In this document: one piece after another, positions 22,851 to 34,902 of the stretch
How the letters are laid out: every line of letters starts with the position of its first letter
How positions within the stretch are numbered: the first letter of the stretch is position 1
DNA from: Sphagnum compactum
Lineage: Eukaryota; Bryophyta; Sphagnopsida; Sphagnales
Direction of reading: 5' to 3'
DNA length: 64,000 nt
Assembly (NCBI GenBank): GCA_965153455.1
Contig: OZ234500.1
Coordinates: 7,378,001-7,442,000, forward strand
Made by a program: the position numbers and the translations under genes
Notes under the pieces: model-generated
Database searches by the model: none
Told to the model about the DNA's origin: nothing
What the model saw: only the letters and a program-made list of their open reading frames with translations

Positions 22851-22921
22851 GTGGTGCAATGGTTAAATGGGGGTTAAGGACTTCTTCCCTCAATGTGGAG
22901 GTGAATGGTTCAAGTCTTCAC
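22851..22921 (+). other. tRNA-like module (A and B boxes)
   Basis: 'GTGGTGCAATGGTTAAATGG' resembles an RNA polymerase III A box, and 'GGTTCAAGTCT' at 22,907 a B box, about 50 nt apart. It does not fold into an obvious tRNA and has no acceptor-stem pairing I can see. Probably a tRNA-derived SINE fragment. Confidence 0.4.
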
Positions 22922-23337
22922 ACTTGCAACTTAGTGAACTAGCCTAACTAGCTTAATTTGCTAGCTAAGTTAGCCTACATTCCTAGGTAGGCTAGGGCCT
23001 ACGTTCCTAACATATAGACTAGGTTTTTAAACTTTATACCGTGTGTCTGCATGGCACGTGTCTAAATGGCATGGGTGGAGAACATATTTATTTCATATTC
23101 AATGAGTTATATCCAACGGCCATAATTTATCGATTTCATCAAACATTGATGACCTCCATGACTCCATAGTTGTAAAAGTCATAGTCGCAAATTGTCTTCG
23201 ATTAAGCCACACTAGCAATTAAGTGTCCTAAACGACATGTCTTATTCGACTACATAGTCATGTAGTCATAGATGTCTTCCATGACTAATAACCTAGTCAT
23301 AAATCAAGTTGCAAAAGACAACTTTTCTTATAATGTG

Positions 23338-23560
23338 GTGATCATTGTCTTTTCCTAATCATCCTATTTTAGTGGTGATCATTGTCTAATTCTAATCATC
23401 CTCTTTTGTTAATGATAGGCATTTCCTCTTAGTCATTACCTTTTATTGTTGATCACTACCTTTTTTTAATTGTTTTCTATTGGTGATTCGTGCCTCCTCT
23501 TAATCATTATCTTGTGTTGTTGATTGACACCTCCTCCTAATGATCTTCATGTTAAATGAC
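23338..23560 (+). repeat. degenerate ~40-bp minisatellite, right part
   Basis: Continuation of the TGATCA/CCTCCT-type array interrupted at 22,074. Confidence 0.75.
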
Positions 23561-23868
23561 AATTTTTGTTTTCCTTGCAAATGAATGTGGCAAGGACAAT
23601 AAATTGGCCAAATATAAAGGAACTTGAATTCCATTCCAAAATTATAAACTTCACAAGTGGGACTGGGTCAATTTAGGTCAACTAACAAGTTAAAAGTAGC
23701 TTCCATAGGTTCAATTTCTTTTGCAAGAGTACATGGACTTAATTGCATTTTCCACATAGTATTTCAAATCTAATGGCTTTTGGTTAGCATATTGAAATTT
23801 TGTGTTTCCATCATCTTGAATAGTTGTTATGTTCATTAATTATGTGGTAGCTCCATCCTCCGCCATTG

Positions 23869-25253
23869 CTAACTTTCATAAACTATTCCATCAAATGCAT
23901 CATTGTTTTCAACTGAAATGTCAACAGGTTCTGCTATGTATGCATCGCATGGTCTTGTCTTATGATCCATGGCCTTGGGATTGAATGGCCATATTCCTAT
24001 TGCCTTAAACCTACTCATGGTGTTTTTTTTGGATAATGTTTGATCTAAAACCTTGTCCACCCAACTAGCAAGTGCATGTTTGCTTAGTTTAGAATGATTG
24101 TTTCTAACGATGGCATTGCCTTTCTTTTTCTTGAAAATGGTTTTGAAAGGCTTGAAACAACCCACATTTAGGGGTTGTAAAGCATGGGAAGTGTGAGAAG
24201 GGAAGGTGCCCATATCCAACCCAAATTGTTGTGCTTGTTTTATGGCTTCTAATGTAACATGTGAACTATGCAACTAGTAGATGTCAACTTGATGGACAAA
24301 TGCCCTTGGAATTGAACTTTTAAAAAATAAAAAGAATTCTTTGAATAGGAAAACCATCATCCATGCTTTTGTTTGCATTGTCATGCATGTCTTTAAATTG
24401 CAATGTCTAATGTAATCATCTATAATCCATTCACCCTTGAATATGTAAAATCCGAGCAAGGAACCCTTTGCTACATTCACAACACAATTTACTATTAGCC
24501 ATTCTTTGGATTTAGGAATGGTGTTGTAAACTTGATGTGAGCGATGCTAGAACCTTCACCTTACACTATCACCTTACCTAAATCCATGTTTCATTTGAAT
24601 TCCAAATTATGTAGTCAATTTTAAACTTGTGGTTAGTGTAAAGTGTTTGCAAATTTTTGTAACAACTACCACATGACTAACTTGTCAAACCTTTTGCCTT
24701 ACACATTTCAAATCCTGTAAGTTGAATGTTAAGCTTTAGATGTTAATGTTAAAACCAATACCACCAATTGTTTCCAAACAATCCATCTTTAAAGGAAATA
24801 AATTTAGTTTGAATAAGTTTTACCACCTTTGAGCAAGGTAATGGAAAGTCCTAAATCATGTATACCCAAAACCCAAGCCATGAATGTTTTATCTTCATCC
24901 ATTAACACACCTTATGGGCCTATTTTCCTTCACCTTGTCATGTCATTTAAGTAATTTAAAAGAAAGGTGATAGGTATGTGCCAAAACTTGCTTGCTTTCC
25001 TAAAAAAAACCCAATCTTTTTCCATTGCATCCATTGTTTCTTCCAAGGTCATAGTGATCCATCTTCTCCATTGGGTTAGGGCAAGCACCTTGTTTGTTTG
25101 TGTTGATTTCTTTGCTTGTGTTGTTTGTGTAGGAGGAATGTTTTCCTTATCTATTATTGTTGGGTCCAAATTGTCGCCCATGCAAGGTATATTGAGCATG
25201 ATGACAACCCTTTGTTTCTTGGCTTTAGTCTCCAACAACTTGGTGGTGTTCAA
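23869..25253 (-). pseudogene. pogo-like (Tc1/mariner superfamily) transposase, decayed
   Basis: The N-terminal part (about 25,160-24,930) contains 'LEETMDAMEKDWVFFRKASKFWHIPITFL', a psq-type helix-turn-helix as found in pogo/Jerky transposases. The C-terminal part (24,480-23,869) is one frame broken by a single stop at 24,274-24,276. It holds the DDE_1-type stretch 'HSSHVTLEAIKQAQQFG', then 'FPSHTSHALQPLNVGCFKPF' and 'MSRFKAIGIWPFNPKAMD', typical of that family. The segment between (24,480-24,930), expected to hold the first catalytic Asp, is too decayed to read. Transposases of this type cut and paste DNA at TA sites. I found no terminal repeats. The open part after the stop starts from TTG, not ATG, so no functional protein is expected. 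Confidence 0.8.
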
Positions 25254-26540
25254 TTAGGACCTATAAGAGGTATGAAGTTCAGCCTCTTATAAAAATCCCA
25301 AGACTTCAAAAAATGTGTTGATTATCGATAATTGAGGAATGCATGATTTTCCAACGCATCACTAGAAAAAAATTATTGCATGAAAGTTTGCAAAATCATC
25401 CCATGCTATATTGACATTGGTGGTTGATGTGCAAGCCATAGGTGTGTATTTTAAAATTTGATTAATTACAATACCAAAAAATCTTTTAGAATCATATCTA
25501 CTTAAACTCCTTGTTATTCTTGAAATTGCAAGTCCTTGAATCCAATGGTAATGTAGATATTTACTATACTTTTCTTGGTAAAGTTGATCTACACTAAAAC
25601 TTTCGATTTTTACAACTGATGTTTGTGTAGATTGATCTAAGTTACTACCTTGTATTTCATAATCTTATGAGTTGGTTCCTACATTGACATGCCCTTCCCC
25701 TTCTCTTGATTGTAGATTTTTTCTTTCCCTTTACATTCTTTTCCAACATTTCAGTCTTAGGACATAGAAGCTTAAAAAAAAGGTTGAAGCTCATCTGACA
25801 TTCTTGAAGCAATTGTAAGAGATTTTGGAAAAGATGAAAGGTAATTCAAGTTCAAATAACATGGAGTTTTTTTAGTTGAACATGTGATTCAAATACATGT
25901 TTTGGTGGGAATCCAATGTGCTTACAATGGGGGAAAGTTGCATGCTCTTTAAGGTCATTAATGTCTTTTGTGTTTCCATGAGAAAATGATGTTGTACATT
26001 GAAAGTTGAAGTTTTATTTGTGCACTTAAAAGATTGTTTGTACCCAAAGCCCTAAATCTTGCAATCCAACATTAAATCACCCCTATTATCACACAAATCT
26101 TAAGTGTGAAATAGTTTGGAATTTTCCTCATATTGTGGTACTTTACATTTATGACCAAACACCTTTCATGTAAGGTTGGGCAATGATTTTTTCAAAACTA
26201 CAAAAAATGACTCCCATCACCAAACACATTCCTATTTTAATTGGGATGCACATAACACCCAAATGATCTAAGTTGATCCTACGGTTGAACACAAAACAAT
26301 CTCCCTAGGTAAGAGTTATAAAAAAACTGGATATGAAAATTTTCACACCACACATTCAGTCATGAGATGCCAAATGCATGCTAATCAGTGTAGTCAGCCT
26401 GCATTGACCAGACTAGGTTTGAACTCTTACATTGATTGGTCACTGACCTGTGTTCAGTGATGGGTGTGCCTACCCTGGTAGAATATGCATTGGTCAATAA
26501 ACAGTTCCCACAAGAAGGATCCTCTCTGAATATTTGTTAT
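25254..26540. other. no recognisable gene
   Basis: AT-rich. It may include upstream remains of the pogo element (a 'TCCCTTTACATTCTTTTCC'-type tract near 25,720), but I cannot assign anything. Confidence 0.4.
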
Positions 26541-26548
26541 ACTTCACA

Positions 26549-26593
26549 TTTGCAAATGGATATGGTCAGTCTTAGACCATATCCATTTGCAAA
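26549..26593. repeat. perfect 19-bp hairpin with 7-nt loop
   Basis: TTTGCAAATGGATATGGTC (26,549-26,567), loop AGTCTTA, then its exact reverse complement (26,575-26,593). Pairing stops abruptly on both sides. The short loop and stem are unlike a typical plant microRNA precursor. It could act as a terminator-like or foldback structure, or be a scar of an inverted duplication. Confidence 0.85.
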
Positions 26594-27051
26594 ATTGTCA
26601 ATGACCCAGGACGAGAGGGCCCATTGATTTTTGATGAATAGATTTGATTTGTGGTTAAGGAAGTGAATTTGCTTGATAAACTATCTTTGGTAGAACCAAA
26701 ATACTTATTGAGAAGTTGACATTCTTCACGTAATTATGGATTGAATCCATCCATTGCCTAGGAAACATACAGTACCATACATAAACTACAACATATTTGT
26801 GTACTTTTACTAATGCAATATATCCGATACCAACTTGCAATATCGCTGGAAAATTAAGGAACCCATCAAATGACTTGAACAGAGATGTTAGAACTTAGAC
26901 CTGCTTCATCATCGTGCAATTAGGTTTAGCCGGTGTACATACCAAAAAGGAAAATCCATCACCAAATTGTAGGTGACGACAAATACTCGCACACTAGAGT
27001 TCATCCCAAAAGTCATGCCCTGTTGGGCCTGAGTTGCACGCCTCATTTGAT

Positions 27052-27225
27052 GCTGCATCCCCTCTTGACTGTTGTCCGCAAAGTCATGAAATCTTTATTA
27101 AATAAGGGTATGCAATACTAAGACTCAGGGTTAAATGCGCTGCATCCCCTCTTGGCTGTTGTCCGCAAAGTCATGAAATTTTTATTAAATAAGGGTATGA
27201 AATACTAAGACTCAGGGTTAAAAGC
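27052..27225. repeat. 87-bp tandem duplication
   Basis: 27,052-27,138 and 27,139-27,225 match at all but four positions. The unit starts GCTGCATCCCCTCTTG and includes 'GTCCGCAAAGTCATGAAAT'. Recent duplication, function unknown. Confidence 0.9.
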
Positions 27226-27683
27226 ACCAAGCTCGAGAACACTTATAACTACAGTACACATAGCAGCAGTGATTGGTACTGAATTTCATGCCCTGTTGAA
27301 ACCCAGTGTGTGAAAAGAAACACCAACACGGGGGTTCTGGTGCCGTCTTTTCCGGACTTTACAGATAATTTTAGTACTATGTATAATAAACTTTAAACAC
27401 ATAAGTCATTTGTGTATATGTAGGTGTGCATACCTCAAATACATGAAAAAAAAAGGGAAAGTACCCCCATTGTGTGAAATTTCTGGTGCATGATCCTCAG
27501 CAACTTTTAGCTTATTTTATATACAAAAAGAAAGATCATGCGCATCAAGTTTGCACAGTAGTGTCTTTTCAATTTTCTTAAGTTCTCACCAATCACATGT
27601 TATGTACCCATCATATAGGGGAAGAAGGCCTGCTCCAACAGGCCTCCCCTACTTTGAGGGTCCTACCTTGATGGTGGTAACAA

Positions 27684-27775
27684 GTGTTGTTGTGTAGTTA
27701 TTTGAATTTTCAAGGAACTGTTAGTTCCAGTTTTTTCATATTTTAGAATCAGAGAACTGCTGGTTTTCATTTCTT
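27684..27775. repeat. dispersed repeat copy, similar to 63,505-63,600
   Basis: Shares 'GTTATTTGAATTT', 'AGTTCCAGTT' and 'AGAGAACTGCTGGT' in the same order and spacing with the copy near the right end of the window. Confidence 0.55.
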
Positions 27776-27779
27776 TGAA

Positions 27780-30050
27780 AAAAGATCAGAATCAAAGAAC
27801 CACCAATCCTTGCTTATTTCAAAAATCTTAAAGACGTCGTGATTTTCATGAAAGAATTGGTATAAAAAATCCACCTTTTTCTGGCTGATTATTTGATTAT
27901 TTGATTATTTGAAATTATTGAGAACCATTAATATACATACACCTACATCGGGTCTTTGATTTTTTGAGAACCACAATTATCAATCCTAAGAGCCACCTTA
28001 ATAGGCTGGTCGGGTCTGTTCTTGTTTATAATACCACCCACCATTGATGGTAACCGGAGGGTGTAAGCCTGAAATTTAGGTGTGGCCATGAGAGCAGGCC
28101 TCCCCCAGGGTAAATAAAGCATGGAAGCTTTTAAAATTCAAAATAGGGAAGGTCTAATGTGATCAGCAGAAGTCATTGTTACGTAGTTAGGCTCCATTTA
28201 CACTAGGGGGTCAAGAACTGGCCAACCTCAAAATGGAGCATTTTTATTGGCCAAATGTTCAAAATTGACCCCAAAGGTCTTACACTAGGACCCAAGTCCA
28301 AGAACTGAAGAATGATGGTGATCACTTACATGGCGTTATATTGAAGCTAATTTTTGGATTGGCTCATGACAAGGGAACGCTCATAAAAGGAAGCTTGACT
28401 TCTTGGGTAGACTATAATTACTTTATTCATGTGTTTTAAATTCTTCACCGTTGGATTGAAGCCATCTTTTGAATTGTGGAAGGAAGGAGGGGGGAGGATG
28501 AGGAGGGTACATAAAGAGGAGTCCCTACTTGGGCCCAAGACTTGGACCCAATTGGCTTTCCACTCTATGGCCTTTGGGTCAACAAAATACATTTATTTAT
28601 GGGCTCAAGTGGCATAAGAAGTCACACTGAGTGGGTTAAGTTGGGCTGGAGATTTCAAAAGGCCAAAGACCATAATGTGAAAGGTTGCCTTACAGTCAGT
28701 TTCCATGTGGTCCACTCAACGACTATTGCAATAGCAAGGTTGGGTGAATTTCAAAGCATCCTCAATTTCAAAGCATTTGACATTTTCAGTTTCAAAGATC
28801 AAATAGGTCTGGTTTTCAAATTATTTTTTTCATTTTTAAAGAACTGTTTGGGATCAGTTTTATCATTTTTTTGTAAATTCTAGTAGGCCATGTACAAATA
28901 TGGGCCCCATTGTTAGTTGCATGGCTGCAATCCTTCAATTCTTCATCCAAATGTGAATCATTTTGAAAAACAACTTGGGTTATTTTTCCTACTAAACTAT
29001 AGGAATAAACACTTAGGTTTATTTTGTGCACTAGGGGCAAAATTATTCTCCAACCAACAGTTCTTCCAATGGTGGTGTGAGACAGGCCATATGCCAATTT
29101 TTGGAACACCAATCACAAATCAACATAGTAGTAGCTTTTGTAAATTGCTCACACAACATCAACGTAGTCTTGTAGGGATAATCACTAAAGATGGATCAAC
29201 CTAACCATCATATGTGGCAAATGACATGACACAAAATTATGCACATGGTCCTTCCAAGTTTGACCATCTTGTTCCTCCAACAACAACATCTTGGAAGGTG
29301 GCACTTCTTGCACACATGGGTTCACATTGTTTGTTGCATAAAAGCCCATGTTGTAGCACTGTGACTCTTTAACTTTCAAAAGTGTCTTTGTTTTTCCAAA
29401 GTTGACCATAAAGCTTCATCAATTGTAACTATGGAAACAAATTTCCATTTATAGTAATATTAGGACTACCCACACAACCAATAGAAGTTGATGTAGAGGC
29501 TAAACCATAATAATCTAGATCATTTGGGTTGTCTACAAATTCAACACTAAGATCAACCATAACATGAACTTGGGGGGATCAATGTTTCATTATGCAAATT
29601 GTCCATATCCTGAAACTTTAACTAAAAAAACAAAAACCAACATCAACTTTGATAATAAAAAACTAATGTATAGACAAAGTACAAACACAAATAAAAAATG
29701 AAATAAAGTCTAGAATAAAAAGACATACGTCATTTGTGAAGGATGATGGCTGACATTTGTTGTGCAATATGGATGGGCAACCTTTGTTGTGTGATTTGGA
29801 TGATGTACAAAATAACCTGCAAATTCACAAAACATAGAAAAAATTGAACAAAACAATGCAAAACCAACCCAACAAAACAAAATAATAACTTGAAGGGGTG
29901 GGTGGTGGGTGGATACAATGTAATGTAGTGAAACCAATGCAATGGACATTCACCATAGGCATTGATGGCCAAGGCAAAACACTTGATGGAAACAAAAAAA
30001 TTAGATGAAAAACAAAATCCCAAAAAAAATTGGAGCTCAATGATGGAGAT
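27780..30050. other. no recognisable gene
   Basis: Moderately AT-rich. Open frames on both strands (for example 28,542-28,883 plus and 28,816-29,112 minus) overlap one another and show no motif. The flanks near 27,640 and 28,110 both contain 'GCAGGCCTCCCC'-like strings, hinting at a TE, but I cannot define ends. Confidence 0.35.
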
Positions 30051-30400
30051 TGAATGGAAATGAATTATAGAAAACATAATAATGCAAATAAATCAAGTAA
30101 GGCGCAAAGCAATGGAAATTTGATGTGGAGCATAATGTAATAGAAATAAACTATAGAAAACATAATGTTCAACAATGGAAAGAAATTGTAGAACGCAAGC
30201 TAATGGACACAACTCCAAAAACATAATGATGGAAATTCAATGTTGAACACAAAATAATCAAGACAAGCTATAGAACGTTCGATGATGGAATTGAACTATA
30301 GAGTGCAAGGTTATGGGAATCAATGCAATGTAATGGAGATGAACTGTAGAAGGTCAGGAAATGGAGATAAAATGTAAAGCGCAAGGTGTAAATGATAAGT
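30050..30400. repeat. degenerate minisatellite (AATGGAAATGAACTATAGAA-type)
   Basis: About eight or nine diverged units of 35-45 bp combining 'AATGGAAAT', 'CTATAGAA' and 'CGCAAG'. Confidence 0.6.
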
Positions 30401-31200
30401 TGTAAAACAATTCACAACAAGTGATGGAGGTGAAAATCTTGATGGAGACATAAGAAACATACAAAAAATAAAACCCTAAAGGAAGCAAAAAACTTGATGG
30501 AGACACAAAGACATACCAAAAAAAAAACCCTAAAGCCCTGAACCTTATAATTGAAACAAAAATTGGGTTTAAAAAAATAATTGGTTTGGTTCCAATTCTA
30601 AATTTCAAGCCTAATGGACCCAATTGAATTTGGTTATAATTTTTTTATCAGAAAACCAAAGGTTATATTCCTAGGCGGGTCCCATCTAACCTAGAACCAA
30701 AGTTAGGTTCGTCTATTGGTTCCTTCATCCCAATGATTCCTCGATTTCATTTATTTTGAGACAACATACATATATTGATACCAATGCTTACTTAACTTTT
30801 AACGCCCACACTTACACTTATATAAAGTCATTGTTAATATTTTTCAAATATGCTTACACAGCCTCGTGTAAATGTATATATTAAAGTTATCTATAAATTC
30901 ACTCTGTCTTTGGGCCTCCTTTCACCCGCAAACCCCTTTTGTTGTGGAATTTATAAAGTATGGAAATATTATTAAAGTTGGGTATGAAATGTTGAAACTC
31001 AACATTTAATGCACAAGTAAATATAGTAGTTATACATGTAGGAATAGTGGAAATACAATATGGAACAATAGTGGAAGCACTAAGGAAAAAAAAAAAAAAA
31101 AAGATAAAACTTAATTTACCACAAAAATTGATGGTTTTCTAAGTTTCACCCTTGGTTGAATGCTTGTAAGTCTTTTTAGAATGTTAAATTTCATCACCGG
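30400..31200. other. no recognisable gene
   Basis: AT-rich. A poly-A run at about 31,084-31,101. No supported feature. Confidence 0.4.
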
Positions 31201-31206
31201 TGCAAT

Positions 31207-31734
31207 TTGGACACAACACTACACTTCATCCCTGATGGAGAATTTCACTTGCATGTTCAATTTTTTTCCATTCGGGGGATAAGAGATAATAATGAACAAA
31301 CCATCATTAAGAACACTTGTCAAACCCTAATTGATGGAAGTGGCATACTAACTTTGGCCAATGTGTATAGAGACTTGTTAAAAAATGAGATTAAAGGGCT
31401 ACCTTTGAAGTATTATTCTACTACAAAATGTTCTTTTTCGAAGTAAACATAAATGGTGAAGGAAGTGAGGCCATTGTTCCTATCCTTCCTACGTTCTTGG
31501 ATGAAGTGGTGGTGCTACAAATATGGCCTATAGTCTTGAAGGTTAAGATGCATTACAACCTATGCAATCAAAGGCTTGTGTGCAAGAAATGGCTGTAGGA
31601 TATTAGCTCGTCAGACATTTGGTGCAAAGTTTTATAGGATTGCTACAACCTTGAGGTGTCTTGGTGGCAAAATGATGATGGATTGAATAACCTTATAGAG
31701 GAGGAAAAACACAATCTAGAATGTTGTTCTCCAT
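31207..31734 (+). pseudogene. F-box-like protein remnant
   Basis: From 31,443 one frame stays open apart from two in-frame TAG stops, to a stop near 31,734. It contains 'LPTFLDEVVVLQIWPIVL' followed by 'RLVCKKWL' and 'DISSSDIWCKV'. This matches the layout of an F-box: LPxxxxxxIxP, then L-VCKxW, then S-xxW. F-box proteins recruit substrates to SCF ubiquitin ligases through SKP1. A preceding segment in a different frame (31,207-31,446) also reads like protein but carries no known motif. The remnant is followed within 600 bp by a CACTA insertion. The assignment rests on motif spacing only. Confidence 0.45.
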
Positions 31735-32706
31735 AGGTGAGTTTATCCTTGTTTTGCAAGTGTTGCACTTTTGATCTTCTTCTTTTCATTTTTCTTTTGC
31801 AATTTTGTGAGAATTTTATTTGTGAAAAAGAAAGAGAGTTGTGATGGGCACTACATTGCATACACTTTTGGTCCAACCCTTTTATTACCCAATTCTATTC
31901 ATGAATGGTTTTTAAAATTTTAGACATTGTTTCATTTTGATTTTTTGGAAAGGTTTGTTAGGTCTAAGGAAGTTTATTGGGTTTGATCCTTCTTTCTTTT
32001 AGAAATGTGGGTGAGTTTCATTTTCTAAAAGAAAGAACTATGATTCGGCATTACACTCTTAGTTCTCACCCAAAAATGTGTGTGAGCTCCCTTTACATTA
32101 GAAGGAGATAGATTTGTGATTCGACACATGTTATGAAAGAAACATTCATAATTCCTTTCGTGGGCAAAAAGATAAAACTCCACTTGGGCTTCAAAGAATT
32201 TAATAGTACATGTGATTTAATTATAGGAAATGTTCAAAAAAAGCTCCTATATTTGATTAAGCATAAAGATTCATAAGCAAGTGGCATACTCATGCATGAT
32301 GAAAATATTACACTATTACAAAATGCGTCCTACTTCACTCTGGGTTTCATTATATTTTGAGTGAATTTGGACATTTTTACTTGGTGAAATTGTTTAACCC
32401 CCTAGTGAACGGGGATTAGTTGTTACGGACAATGAATTGTTACTTCCAAGTGAAATACAAATTTACCAAGCCATTCACTTGTTAGTTAATTAACTAGCCA
32501 GCATGGCAATCAATTAGAATTTAATTATTTAATATATAATATTATTGATAATTTCATGATTTTTAGCCTATGATTTATTGACACATGTCACGTCCTAGGC
32601 TAGGTTAAAAACCTTATGTAGGTAAGCCACGTAATCAACTTAGGCATCTGTTCTAGGAATTAGATAGAAGAATATTTGGTCAACATACCATTGTTGACCA
32701 CACACA

Positions 32707-32790
32707 ACACCACTCATGAAGTTTGATCCTTGGACCTTTAGATAGGAAGCAAACACCCTTACCATCAAGCCATCCCACTTGTTGTGATAA
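32707..32790 (-). other. tRNA-like module inside the CACTA element
   Basis: On the minus strand, 'TGGGATGGCTTGATGGTAAG' (A-box-like) is followed about 35-40 nt later by 'GGATCAAAC' (B-box-like). It occupies the same place, relative to the minisatellite, as the module in the 22-kb element. Confidence 0.35.
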
Positions 32791-33419
32791 TATATTACAT
32801 TACATTTTATTTATCAAATACTTCATTTTAAACATTATAAAAACATAAACTTTAAAAATTCATATCTTATTGAGATTTTGTTCAAATGAAATGATTCGAG
32901 TTTACGTTTAAAAAAATTCAATAATGTACATAATTACATTTATTTTCTTTTGAAAGTTTAAAATCATTTGGAAAAAAAAAATTGAATATCATTATTCAAT
33001 AACATTTCAATGACCATTATTTTGAAAAAAAAAATATAATGAAAGGATTGTTTTTGTTAATATAATAATATTACCTATGTTAAGCTACTTTCAATTATTA
33101 TATGACTATTTTTCATTAATTTATATTATTTCACCCTACATTATTTACGGCTATTTATGGTTGTTTTCAATTACTTTTGATTATTTTTGGCTATTTTACC
33201 CTAGGCTATTTTTGGTTATTCTAAGTTACTTTTAGTGATTTTAGATTATTTCACATTAGGCTATTTTCAACTATTGCAAGTTTTTTTGGCTATTGTAAAT
33301 TATTTCAATTTAGGCTGCTTATACCTATTATAAGTTACTTTTGGCTACTCTAAGTTATTTCATCTTAGGCTATTTTCGATTATGTGAGGCTATTATTGGT
33401 TATTTTTGCTATTGAAGGC

Positions 33420-34260
33420 TATTTCACCTTATGTCATTATTGGCAATTTTAAGTTATTATAATTTATTTCACCTTAAGTTACTTTTGTTTATTATAAATT
33501 ATTTCACCCTAGATTATTTTTGGCAATCCTAAACAATTCAAATATATGGCTATTGGTTGTTCTTTTATTACGGCTATTGGTGGCTATTAATGATTATTTT
33601 ATTGGTGGCTATTAGTGCCTATTAGTGGTTATTTTATTAATGGTTATTGGTGGTTATTCTATTAATGGCCATTAATAGCCATTCTATTGGTGGCTATTGA
33701 TGGCTCTTCTATTTATATCTATTGATGGTTATTTTATTAATGGCTATTGTGGCTATTTTATTAATGGCTATTGATGGATATTCTATTGGTGGATATTGGT
33801 GCTTATTAATGGTTATTATATTAGTGGTTATTAGTGGTTATTAATGGCTATTAATAATTATTCTATTGGTGGGTATTGGTTGATATTCTATTAATGGCTA
33901 TTGGTGGGTATTCTATTAATGGCTATTGGTGGGTATTCTATTAATGACTATTGGTGGGTATTCTATTAATGGCTATTGGTTGTTATTTTATTAATGGTTA
34001 TTGGTTGTTATTCTATTAATGATTATTGGGGGTTATTCTATTAATGACTATTTTTGGTTATTTTATTAATGGATATTAGTGGCTATTTTATTAATGGTTG
34101 TTGATGGGTATTCTGTTGGTGGATATTGGTGCTTATTAATGGCTATTTTGGTGGCTATTTTATTAATGGTTATTATATTATAAATTATTGTTGATTATTA
34201 TATGTTATATTACGACTATTGGTGATTATTGTATTATTAATTATTTTTGAATATTCTATG
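33420..34260. repeat. 25-bp minisatellite GGCTATTGGTGGGTATTCTA-type
   Basis: Degenerate tandem units of 25 bp, best preserved at about 33,860-34,000 (GGCTATTGGTGGGTATTCTA plus TTAAT). It makes up about a third of the CACTA element. Confidence 0.85.
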
Positions 34261-34902
34261 TTATAATATCATAGGCTATTGCTAGTTATTACATTGTAGG
34301 GTATTTTAAATTATTTTTCATAGGTTATTATTTTCTATTCTAAGTTATTTTACCTTAGGTCATTATGTTTTATTTTAGATTATTTTAAGTGATTATACTT
34401 AGGATAAATTTTTTTATAATAACATAAAGTATAACTTGAAATAACATATATTAATTTAAAATAAAATAACCTAAGGTATAGCCTAAAGTTAGTTGAATAA
34501 TTTAATTTAGAATAACTTGAAAGCTTATTATAAGCTAATTAAAATAATTTAAGGTAAAATAACATATAATAGTTTAACGTACAATAATTTATAATAGTTT
34601 ATAATAACATAAGATATAAGTTTAAATAATTAAAGTAGCTTAAAATAATATAAGATATATCATAAAGTAGCATATATATAATTTTAAAGAAAAACATCGA
34701 AATAAACCTATTTACTACAGTAAATTATATTAGTGAATTATGTTAACTAATAATGAAACATGATGTGTACATAATGGTATTATAGTGGACTAACTTTCAC
34801 TATGATAAAATCAGTAAAATGCAATGAACTTATTTCACTTTTAAGGTCCCGTAGTGATTTAAACTAGTAAATTGCACCCCACTTTTGTAGTAGTGTTATG
34901 AT

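Larger units (their letters stand above)
22075..23337. mobile_element. CACTA-like non-autonomous element in the minisatellite
   Basis: The left end reads 'CACAACGCCAAAATGTGTC'. The right end, reverse complemented, reads 'CACATTATAAGAAAAGTTGTC'. Both decay from a CACTA-type terminus. Subterminal 'GACT/AGTC' motifs are dense at both ends. Joining 'TTTTATTGG' on the left to 'TGATCATTG' on the right restores a normal minisatellite unit, with TGG as possible 3-bp duplication (the right boundary is ambiguous by 2-3 bp). Inside are a (TACC)n tract and a tRNA-like module. No transposase is present, so it would depend on an autonomous CACTA element. Confidence 0.6.
32311..34895. mobile_element. CACTA (CMC/EnSpm-type) non-autonomous element, 2.6 kb
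   Basis: The left end is CACTATTACAAAATG. The right end, reverse complemented, is CACTACTACAAAAGT: 13 of the first 14 bases match. Both ends are flanked by the trinucleotide TTA (32,308-32,310 and 34,896-34,898), the 3-bp duplication expected for CACTA transposons. The interior holds a reversed tRNA-like module and a 25-bp minisatellite. There is no open frame for a transposase. It splits a stretch of coding-like sequence. Confidence 0.82.

Noticed and set aside
22851-22921. functional tRNA gene
   Set aside because: A- and B-like boxes are present, but there are no pairing acceptor or anticodon arms.
26549-26593. microRNA precursor
   Set aside because: The stem of 19 bp and loop of 7 nt leave no room for a miRNA/miRNA* duplex with the usual flanking stem.
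29710-30077. overlapping minus-strand frames up to 115 codons
   Set aside because: Three frames are open at once over an A-rich minisatellite flank, typical of low-complexity DNA.
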